From assembly GCA_031257455.1 (NCBI GenBank), contig JAIROQ010000079.1:1-7668 (forward strand): a DNA stretch of 7,668 bases, in the 5' to 3' direction. Positions 1-5,447 of the stretch are shown here, piece after piece. The position numbers and the translations under genes were made by a program. A model generated the notes under the pieces. It searched no databases, was not told the origin of the DNA, and was given only the letters and a program-made list of their open reading frames with translations. The number at the start of each line of letters is the position of its first letter. Position 1 is the stretch's first letter. The stretch is from Prevotellaceae bacterium (GTDB lineage Bacteria > Bacteroidota > Bacteroidia > Bacteroidales > UBA932).

Positions 1-269
1 TCGAAGGCGCAGGCGTATTCTGTACCGCTTACGTCTATATTTACGCCGTTAAGGGTGATGTGGGCGGTAACGCCGGACTGTACCGTAATGGTGTTGTTGG
101 TTGCCGAGCCTGTTCCGGTAATGGTGTACGTGCCGTCTCCCGAGATGACGAGGTTGCCGCCGGTGTTGATGTCATGGTTTGTCTGTGCCGCGAGGTGGCC
201 GGTGGGGAGCAGCGCCAGTAGCAGCAGGCAGTTGAAAATGGAAAGTTGAAAGTTGAAAATTGTTTTCAT
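1..269 (-). CDS. Secreted surface-type protein with repetitive beta-strand region, N-terminal fragment
   Basis: This reading frame starts at an ATG (269-267) and stays open to the left edge, so only the first 89 residues are visible. It opens with a Sec signal peptide: MKT, a hydrophobic stretch ending in CLLLLALLPTG, and a probable cleavage site after LAA, before QTNHD. The mature part is rich in Thr, Gly, Asn and Val, with short alternating strands (NLVISGDGTYTITG, then ITLNGVNIDVSG). This style is known from Bacteroidetes secreted proteins annotated as carbohydrate-binding-domain or adhesin-like, often large and exported by type IX secretion; the C-terminus needed to test that lies outside the window. 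Residues 5-13 (FNFQLSIFN) are encoded by a degenerate 7-nt tandem repeat that recurs in the intergenic region. No TAnnTTTG-like promoter is visible just upstream. The signal peptide is clear; the function is only suggested by sequence style. Confidence 0.72.
   Translation of the reverse strand, partial: MKTIFNFQLSIFNCLLLLALLPTGHLAAQTNHDINTGGNLVISGDGTYTITGTGSATNNTITVQSGVTAHITLNGVNIDVSGTEYACAF
231..258. repeat. Heptamer array inside a signal-peptide coding region
   Basis: Four consecutive 7-nt units read GTTGAAA, ATGGAAA, GTTGAAA, GTTGAAA on the plus strand. They are the complement of codons 4-13 of the secreted protein and give the FNFQLSIFN stretch. The same unit forms a six-copy array at 744-785. 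Because 7 is not a multiple of 3, gain or loss of one unit would shift the frame right after the start codon. Confidence 0.8.
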
Positions 270-303
270 GATATTTTGTTTTTTATTTATTATTTCTGAT
301 TTC

Positions 304-322
304 TTATTTCTTATTTCTTATT
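304..322. repeat. Short TTATTTC tandem repeat
   Basis: Two full TTATTTC units and a partial third (TTATT) lie about 35 nt upstream of the start codon of the leftmost, minus-strand gene. On that gene's strand they read as an A-rich GAAATAA run. It is a low-complexity leader with no recognisable promoter element. Confidence 0.55.
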
Positions 323-338
323 GGGCGTTGTACGCGCC

Positions 339-496
339 GTCATTCCGAGCCCCTCGACTATGCTCGGGGCAGGCTCTGCGTAGCGGAGTCGAGGAATCTC
401 CTGCGATGACCCGCAGTCTTTCCAAAACGCACTGCGCTTGGCAGGGGATTTCTCTACTCCGCGCACTCATTCTTCGTGCGCTCCGGTCGAAATGAC
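339..496. repeat. Palindromic repeat element 1 (GTCATTCCGAGC family)
   Basis: The element begins GTCATTCCGAGC and ends GGTCGAAATGAC, which are imperfect terminal inverted repeats. Inside, GAGGAATCTCCTG on the left pairs with CAGGGGATTTCTC on the right, and an apical stem CGCAGT (412-417) / ACTGCG (431-436) caps it. The right arm carries an extra hairpin, GCGCAC (461-466) with GTGCGC (476-481). The left arm carries an additional stretch absent from element 2, with its own GCCCC/GGGGC stem. The whole unit would fold into one long branched hairpin. It encodes no credible protein. Similar GTCATTNCGAG palindromes are dispersed in many bacterial genomes and often give rise to spurious protein annotations. 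Confidence 0.85.
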
Positions 497-509
497 GGTG
501 CGTTGCGCC

Positions 510-643
510 GTCATTCCGAGCGGAGCGTAGCGCAGTCGAGGAATCTCCTGCGATACCCCGCAGTCCTTCCAAAACGCACTGCGCTTGGCAGGGGATTTCT
601 CCACTCCGCGCACTCGTCCCTCGTGCGCTCCGGTCGAAATGAC
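510..643. repeat. Palindromic repeat element 2 (GTCATTCCGAGC family)
   Basis: This is a second copy of the element at 339-496, in the same orientation and separated from it by 13 nt. From GTCGAGGAAT onward the two copies are nearly identical, including the centre with CGCAGT (559-564) and ACTGCG (578-583) and the extra right-arm hairpin GCGCAC (608-613) / GTGCGC (623-628). The left arm is simpler, lacking the CCCCTCGAC...GGGGC insertion of copy 1. It ends GGTCGAAATGAC like copy 1. Confidence 0.85.
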
Positions 644-656
644 GGGGCGCGTGGGA

Positions 657-738
657 CGTCATTGCGAGCGAAGCGAAGCAATCCAGCGGCCTTTTCGTGT
701 CGTTTTGTCTGGATTGCTTCGCTTCGCTCGCAATGACG
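657..738. repeat. Perfect 30-bp inverted repeat with 22-nt loop (GTCATTGCGAGC family)
   Basis: The left arm (657-686) starts CGTCATTGCGAGCGAAGC and the right arm (709-738) is its exact reverse complement over 30 nt, with a 22-nt loop at 687-708. The outer ends resemble those of the two neighbouring elements (GTCATT, G or C, CGAGC), so this is probably a second subfamily of the same repeat class. As RNA it would form a very stable hairpin. It has no T-run on either side, so terminator activity is not proven. Confidence 0.9.
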
Positions 739-743
739 ACTTG

Positions 744-785
744 GTTGAAAATTGAAAATTGAAAGTTGAAAGTTGAAAGTTGAAA
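744..785. repeat. Six-copy heptamer array (RTTGAAA)
   Basis: Six perfectly phased units: GTTGAAA, ATTGAAA, ATTGAAA, GTTGAAA, GTTGAAA, GTTGAAA. It begins 5 nt after the perfect inverted repeat ends. The same unit lies inside the signal-peptide coding region at 231-258. Confidence 0.9.
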
Positions 786-793
786 ATGGGGAG

Positions 794-828
794 AATGGTT
801 AATGGTTAATGATTAATGGTTAATGGTT
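794..828. repeat. Five-copy heptamer array (AATGGTT)
   Basis: Five consecutive 7-nt units, four of them AATGGTT and the third AATGATT. The sequence differs from the preceding array but the period is the same. Confidence 0.88.
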
Positions 829-841
829 AGTCGCGCAAGCC

Positions 842-869
842 AAATCTGTAAATCCGTAAATCTGTAAAT
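842..869. repeat. Octamer array (AAATCYGT)
   Basis: Three units AAATCTGT, AAATCCGT, AAATCTGT followed by a partial AAAT. One more isolated AAATCTGT occurs at 928-935, between the next array and the promoter of the M3 peptidase gene. Confidence 0.82.
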
Positions 870-893
870 TCTTTTGGCGTCAGCCCAATTAGT

Positions 894-925
894 CACATTA
901 GCACATTAGCACATTAGCACATTAA
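894..925. repeat. Four-copy octamer array (CACATTAG)
   Basis: Four consecutive 8-nt units, the last ending in A instead of G. The array stops about 20 nt before the -7 element of the M3 peptidase gene, so it covers the place where a Bacteroidetes -33 element would be expected. Confidence 0.88.
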
Positions 926-945
926 TCAAATCTGTAATTTTTCTT

Positions 946-953
946 TATCTTTG
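946..953 (+). promoter_or_regulatory. Bacteroidetes-type -7 element of the M3 peptidase gene
   Basis: TATCTTTG matches the Bacteroidetes -7 consensus TAnnTTTG exactly and ends 16 nt before the ATG at 970. No clear TTTG -33 element is found at the usual distance; that position is taken by the CACATTAG array. The leader would be short and A-rich, with no Shine-Dalgarno sequence. Confidence 0.6.
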
Positions 954-969
954 TAGAAAAATAAAAAAT

Positions 970-3051
970 ATGAAAGCAACCTTATTAATGGCCTTACTTA
1001 TGGCAGGAATTTTAACCTCATGTACGGATAGCAATCCGTTTTTTACGGAATGGCAAACGCCTTACGGCGTGCCGCCATTTGACCGGATTCAGAATAAACA
1101 TTTCCTTCCCGCTTACAAAGAAGCGTTGAAGCAGCAGCAAGCCGACATTGACCGGATTGCGGAAAATCCCGAACCGCCTACATTTGAAAACACAATTGTC
1201 GCGATGGACAATGCCGGCGCATTGCTGGCAAAGGTGTCCGGCGTATTTATGAACCTTGTCGAATCGGATTCCGACCCCGAACGGCAGGCGATTGAAGAAG
1301 AAATATCTCCCGAACTTTCCAAAAGCTCCGATGATATTTATTTGAATGCACGCCTTTTTTCACGCGTTAAAGCGGTTTTTGAACAGAAAGACGCATTAAA
1401 TCTGGATACCGAATCGGCGGCATTACTGGAAAAAACCTACAAGGCATTTATCCGCAGCGGCGCAAACCTGAACGGGGAAGACCAGGCAAAACTGCGCAAA
1501 ATCAATGAAGAATTAGCTGTCCTGAGCGTGAAATACGGGCAAAACGTATTGGCCGACAACAACGCTTTCCGTATCATCATCGACCATCCGGCGGATTTGT
1601 CGGGACTGCCTGCCGCAGTGGTGCAGGCTGCCGCTGAAAGGGCTACCGCCGAAGGGCATGACGGAAAATGGGTATTTACGCTTGACGCGGCCAGCCGCAT
1701 CCCCTTTTTGCAATATGCCGATAACCGCGAATTGCGCCGGCAGATGCTGGACGGCTACGCGCACAAGGGCAACAACAATAATGCGAATGATAATAAAGAA
1801 ACCGTACAGAAAATTGCATCGCTCGAATACCAAAAAGCGGTATTGTTGGGCTTTCCCGACTATGCCTCGTTCGTGCTGGAAAACCGGATGGCTAAAACGC
1901 CGGAAACAGTGAATGCCTTTTTACAAAAGCTCTGGGAGCCTACGCAAAAAGTAACGGAACGCGAATTGGGAGAATTGCAAAAAATCGCCGCCGCGTCCGG
2001 ACAAACCGACCGCATCGAACCATGGGACTGGTGGTACTATACCGAAAAATTACGCAAAGCCAGATATGACTTCGATGATGAAGCGGTGCGGCCGTATTTT
2101 CAGTTGGAAAACGTGCGCGCCGGTGCATTCATGGTCGCCAACAAGCTATACGGAATTTCCTTTGAGGAATTAAAAGGGGTACCGGTATATCATCCCGAAG
2201 TAACGGCGTATTTGGTGAAAGACGCTGACGGAAGCGACCTGGGAGTGTTTTATACCGACTATTTCCCCCGCGCCAGTAAGCGTGCCGGCGCATGGATGAA
2301 CAATATCCGCGAACAGCACGGCGTCATACGTCCCATCATTATCAATGTATGCAATTTCACCAAACCCACTGCCGAAGCGCCATCGCTGCTGACCATCGAT
2401 GAAGTGGAAACGCTCTTCCATGAATTGGGACACGCGATACACGGATTTCTTTCCCAATGTAAATACATTGCTACTTCGGGTACGAACGTACTGCGCGATT
2501 TTGTAGAACTGCTTTCGCAAATAAATGAAAATTGGGCGTTGCATCCCGAAGTATTGAAGCTGTATGCAAAGCACTATCAAACGGGTGAAGTAATTCCCGA
2601 TTCGCTCATACGGAAAATTCAGGCAACGGCGAAATTTAATCAGGGATTTACGACTACCGAACTGTTAGCCGCCGCGATTTTGGATATGAACTGGTACACC
2701 TTGCGCACCGCCGATTTTCAGGATGTCGAGCAGTTTGAAAAAAACGCAATGGACAAAATCGGTTTGACGTATGCCATTATCCCGCGTTACCGCAGCACGT
2801 ATTTCACGCACGTATTCGGCGGCGGCTATGCAGCCGGCTACTATGGCTACCTGTGGGCGGAGCAACTGGACGCCGATGCTTTTCAGGCATTCCTTGACGC
2901 CGGCAATGTCTTCGACCCCGCAACTGCGCAGTCATTCCGTAAAAACATTTTGGAACGCGGCGGCAGCGAAGACCCCATGACGCTCTATAAAGCCTTCCGC
3001 GGCAAAGAACCGGACGGAGATGCGCTACTGCAGAGAAGAGGACTGAAATAA
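970..3051 (+). CDS. dcp: Peptidyl-dipeptidase Dcp-like lipoprotein, M3 family zinc metallopeptidase
   Basis: A 693-residue protein of usual length for Dcp-type M3 peptidases, which remove dipeptides from peptide C-termini. Residues 1-18 form a lipoprotein signal with lipobox LTSC (Cys18), so the enzyme is probably membrane-anchored outside the cytoplasm; TDSNP after the Cys is not an obvious surface-export signal. The zinc site is HELGH (His484, Glu485, His488), with Glu513 as third ligand 29 residues after the first His, as in thimet oligopeptidase. A Gly/Tyr-rich substrate loop follows (H614, Y620, Y627 in HVFGGGYAAGYYGYLW). One oddity is FVELLSQ after the third ligand, where family members normally have FVE(L/F)PSQ: a Pro to Leu change through a CTT codon. 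The start at 970 is fixed by the signal peptide and the promoter just upstream. The gene stands alone, with repeats before it and a convergent terminator after it. The family is certain; exact specificity is inferred. Confidence 0.95.
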   Translation: MKATLLMALLMAGILTSCTDSNPFFTEWQTPYGVPPFDRIQNKHFLPAYKEALKQQQADIDRIAENPEPPTFENTIVAMDNAGALLAKVSGVFMNLVESDSDPERQAIEEEISPELSKSSDDIYLNARLFSRVKAVFEQKDALNLDTESAALLEKTYKAFIRSGANLNGEDQAKLRKINEELAVLSVKYGQNVLADNNAFRIIIDHPADLSGLPAAVVQAAAERATAEGHDGKWVFTLDAASRIPFLQYADNRELRRQMLDGYAHKGNNNNANDNKETVQKIASLEYQKAVLLGFPDYASFVLENRMAKTPETVNAFLQKLWEPTQKVTERELGELQKIAAASGQTDRIEPWDWWYYTEKLRKARYDFDDEAVRPYFQLENVRAGAFMVANKLYGISFEELKGVPVYHPEVTAYLVKDADGSDLGVFYTDYFPRASKRAGAWMNNIREQHGVIRPIIINVCNFTKPTAEAPSLLTIDEVETLFHELGHAIHGFLSQCKYIATSGTNVLRDFVELLSQINENWALHPEVLKLYAKHYQTGEVIPDSLIRKIQATAKFNQGFTTTELLAAAILDMNWYTLRTADFQDVEQFEKNAMDKIGLTYAIIPRYRSTYFTHVFGGGYAAGYYGYLWAEQLDADAFQAFLDAGNVFDPATAQSFRKNILERGGSEDPMTLYKAFRGKEPDGDALLQRRGLK

Positions 3052-3070
3052 ATCAACGGATTTTTAAAAT

Positions 3071-3100
3071 AAAGCGGGATTGAATATTCAATCCCGCTTT
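3071..3100. terminator. Bidirectional intrinsic terminator between convergent genes
   Basis: A 30-nt perfect palindrome: AAAGCGGGATTGAAT is followed directly by its exact reverse complement. T-rich sequence follows on the plus side (TTTTTATTTT) and A-rich sequence precedes it (TTTTTAAAATAAAG), giving T-rich tails in both directions. It sits 19 nt after the peptidase stop codon and 25 nt beyond the end of dprA, so it can serve both converging transcripts. Confidence 0.88.
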
Positions 3101-3125
3101 TTATTTTGGACTTTATTTGCGGGGA

Positions 3126-4283
3126 TTATTTTAATTCGTACCGTTTGCCCGGCAAGGTGCGCAAGATATTATTCATCTCCATTGTAAACAATAAGGCAGA
3201 TAACCGCGCCATTGGGATTTTTGTAGCATGATAAAGGGTATCGATGGTGATGGAAGGCTGCTCTTTCAATACATTTGCGATGGTTTGTTCTTCGGCGGTG
3301 AGTGAAACAAACAGCGGTAATTGGCGCGTTTTTTCTTTCGCATTTAATTCCCATCCCAACGCATATTCAATGTCGGCAACCGTTTCGACCAGCGCAGCCC
3401 TATTGGAACGAATGAGCGCATTGCATCCTTTCGAACAGGCGTCGTCTGTGCGTCCCGGTACGGCCAGTACATCGCGGTTATAGGACAATGCCAGTCCGGC
3501 AGTAATCAGCGAGCCGCCCTTTTCGCCGGATTCTACCACTAATGTAGCATCGGCAAGGCCTGCAATGATGCGGTTGCGTTGGATGAAGTTTTGGCGGTCG
3601 GGTTTTGTATTCGATAGAAAATCCGTTACCAGTGCGCCGCCCTGAGTGGTTATTTTTTTTGCTGTGGCGTAGTGCAGCGAAGGATAAATTTCATCCAGAC
3701 CTGTGGCCATTACGGCAACAGTCGGCAAATTATTTTGCAATGCCGCTTTGTGTGCACAAATATCGATGCCATACGCCAGACCGCTGATTATAACAGGAGC
3801 ATGGCCGCGTTTCGCCAATTGTGCGACTATGGTTTCGCATTGCGCTATGCCATATGGCGTGGCATGCCGCGTGCCGACAATACTTAAAACTTTGGCTTGA
3901 TTAAAATCAATCGTTCCATTGACAAAAAGAACCACAGGCCCGTCTTCGCATTGTGCCAGGCGCTGCGGATATTGTTCATCGGAATAGCAAAGCGCGGAAA
4001 AATTATTTTTTGCAAGAAAAGCGCATTCCTTTTCGGCGCGTTGCAACACTTGCTGCTCGGATATTTCCTGCGCCAGCATATCTCCAATGCCGGGAATTTT
4101 TTGCAAGGTTGATTTTTTTTCGCGCAATACCGCTTCGGCGCTGCCGCAGTAAGCAATCAGGCGTTTTGCTAATGTATTGCCAATGCCGGAAATCAAACCG
4201 ACGGCAATATGGTACAGGAGGCTGTTATCTACCGGCGGAATAGTTCCGGTGTAAGTAGGTATTGTGGTTGCATTGCCCGGCAT
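3126..4283 (-). CDS. dprA: DNA-processing protein DprA
   Basis: DprA (Smf) binds incoming single-stranded DNA in natural transformation and loads RecA; it is also kept in many species not known to be competent. From the ATG at 4283 the protein is 385 residues. An N-terminal helix-hairpin-helix region lies at about 30-72 (LISGIGNTLAKRL and IPGIGDML). The Rossmann-like DprA core follows at about 130-310 with VGTRH (136-140), SGLAYGID (167-174), GLDEIYP (195-201), RNRIIAGL (236-243), GGSLITAG and VPGR (275-278). A C-terminal winged-helix (DML1-like) domain occupies about 328-384. An in-frame TTG at 4292 would add three residues, but ATG is preferred. The first 20 residues (rich in Thr and Pro) extend beyond the usual start. 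It lies 49 nt after queA with no clear promoter between, so it is probably co-transcribed with queA. Confidence 0.95.
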   Translation of the reverse strand: MPGNATTIPTYTGTIPPVDNSLLYHIAVGLISGIGNTLAKRLIAYCGSAEAVLREKKSTLQKIPGIGDMLAQEISEQQVLQRAEKECAFLAKNNFSALCYSDEQYPQRLAQCEDGPVVLFVNGTIDFNQAKVLSIVGTRHATPYGIAQCETIVAQLAKRGHAPVIISGLAYGIDICAHKAALQNNLPTVAVMATGLDEIYPSLHYATAKKITTQGGALVTDFLSNTKPDRQNFIQRNRIIAGLADATLVVESGEKGGSLITAGLALSYNRDVLAVPGRTDDACSKGCNALIRSNRAALVETVADIEYALGWELNAKEKTRQLPLFVSLTAEEQTIANVLKEQPSITIDTLYHATKIPMARLSALLFTMEMNNILRTLPGKRYELK

Positions 4284-4332
4284 TTTCAGCAAATAAAAGT
4301 GAAAATAATACGTATTCCTTCCCGGAAGGGGG

Positions 4333-5382
4333 CTATAGTATTAACATGGCGTCACCGTATGTACCGAAACGGTATTTGTCTTTCACTGCCTGTTCGTATG
4401 CTTTCTTCATCTGTTCGTAGCCGCTGAAAGAGGTTACAGCCATCAGCATGGTGGAGTAAGGAAGGTGAAAATTCGTGATAATCGCGGTCGGTACGGTGAA
4501 ATGGTAAGGCGGGAATATAAATTTATTTGTCCATCCGTTGAACGTTTTCACGCGGCCTTGTGTGGTTCCTGCCGTTTCAATGGCGCGCAGTGTAGTAGCG
4601 CCGACAGCGCAAACCTGTTTGTTTTTGTCTTTCGCATGGTTTATCATAGCAACCGCCTCTTCCTGTACAAACACCTGTTCCGAATCCATGCGGTGTTTGG
4701 AAAGGTCTTCCACATCCACGACCCGGAAACTTCCCAAACTCATGTGCAAAGTAACAAATGTCCGCTGGATGCCTTCGATTTCCATACGTTTCAAGAGTTC
4801 GCGGCTGAAGTGTAAACCGGCGGCAGGCACGGCCACCGCGCCTTCGTTTTTCGCAAAAATAGTCTGGTAGCGTTCTTCATCAAGCGGCTCGTTTTGTTTG
4901 CGAACCCAACGCGGGAGCGGCATTTCGCCTAATCCGAACAGCGTTCTTTTAAATTCGTCATGCGTGCCGTCAAATAAAAAACGTACCGTGCGCCCCCGCG
5001 AGGTAGTGTTATCAATCACTTCGGCGACCAATGAATCATCTTCTCCGAAATACAATTTATTTCCTATGCGAATTTTTCGTGCCGGATCTACCAGCACGTC
5101 CCACAGGCGTTGCTCATTATTGAGTTCGCGCAACAGGAATACTTCGATTTCCGCTCCCGTTTTTTCTTTGTTGCCGTACAGGCGTGCCGGAAAAACTTTG
5201 GTATCATTGAAAACCATGATATCGCCTTCGGAAAAATACTTGACAACATCTTTAAATATTTTGTGCTCGATTTTTCCACTGTCGCGATGAAGCACCATTA
5301 ACCGCGATTCATCGCGGTGTTTAGCGGGATATTTAGCAATTAGGTCGTTGGAAAATTTAAAATTAAACTGGGAAAGTTTCAT
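4333..5382 (-). CDS. queA: S-adenosylmethionine:tRNA ribosyltransferase-isomerase QueA
   Basis: QueA transfers and isomerises the ribosyl group of S-adenosylmethionine onto 7-aminomethyl-7-deazaguanine in tRNA, making epoxyqueuosine at the wobble position of Asp, Asn, His and Tyr tRNAs. The 349-residue length is normal. Recognisable blocks are [15 protein letters not shown] (14-28), [21 protein letters not shown] (56-76), GEMPLP (152-157), [17 protein letters not shown] (170-186), [14 protein letters not shown] (303-316) and the C-terminal YGDAMLIL (342-349). Several usually conserved positions differ: PAAGLHF (186-192) for [15 protein letters not shown] (212-219) for LHVGLGTF, AVGATT for AVGTTS/A, and RFGTYGDAM for RFFSYGDAM. 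The gene follows truB with a 65-nt gap that contains its own probable promoter, and dprA follows it. The truB-queA order is common in Bacteroidetes. Identity is secure; full activity is not guaranteed given the substitutions. Confidence 0.96.
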   Translation of the reverse strand: MKLSQFNFKFSNDLIAKYPAKHRDESRLMVLHRDSGKIEHKIFKDVVKYFSEGDIMVFNDTKVFPARLYGNKEKTGAEIEVFLLRELNNEQRLWDVLVDPARKIRIGNKLYFGEDDSLVAEVIDNTTSRGRTVRFLFDGTHDEFKRTLFGLGEMPLPRWVRKQNEPLDEERYQTIFAKNEGAVAVPAAGLHFSRELLKRMEIEGIQRTFVTLHMSLGSFRVVDVEDLSKHRMDSEQVFVQEEAVAMINHAKDKNKQVCAVGATTLRAIETAGTTQGRVKTFNGWTNKFIFPPYHFTVPTAIITNFHLPYSTMLMAVTSFSGYEQMKKAYEQAVKDKYRFGTYGDAMLIL

Positions 5383-5400
5383 GGAATTTTTTTGTTTTTA

Positions 5401-5433
5401 TTAAGATATAAAACACCTCTATTATGCACAAAA
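5401..5433 (-). promoter_or_regulatory. Probable queA promoter
   Basis: On the minus strand TTTTG (5433-5429) is followed after 20 nt by TATCTTAA (5408-5401), an imperfect match to the Bacteroidetes TTTG / TAnnTTTG pair. The -7 element ends 18 nt before the queA ATG, similar to the spacing at the M3 peptidase gene. It would let queA-dprA be transcribed separately from truB. Confidence 0.42.
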
Positions 5434-5447
5434 TTCGGAAAATAGTT

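Noticed and set aside
55..495. Plus-strand reading frames at 55-249 and 253-495
   Set aside because: The first is antisense to the signal peptide and mature part of the secreted protein; the second runs from an AT-rich leader into palindromic element 1. Neither has a domain or promoter.
339..643. Direct copies in the palindrome cluster as a CRISPR array
   Set aside because: There are only two long (134-158 nt) imperfect copies, each itself palindromic, with a 13-nt gap and no regular repeat-spacer pattern. No cas genes are visible.
318..736. Reading frames on both strands across the palindrome cluster, up to 114 residues
   Set aside because: They follow the inverted repeats exactly and give the typical artefact peptides (FDRSARGTSARSGEIP, SERSVAQSRNLLR). 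They have no start context and encode the same repeat in several frames, so they are not genes.
4290..4292. TTG at 4292 as the dprA start
   Set aside because: It adds only three residues (LLK in place of a clean start) before an in-frame ATG at 4283, and ATG is the commoner start.
4317..4329. Small hairpin between queA and dprA as a terminator
   Set aside because: The stem CCTTC/GAAGG is only five pairs and no T-run follows on the minus strand, so read-through from queA into dprA is more likely.
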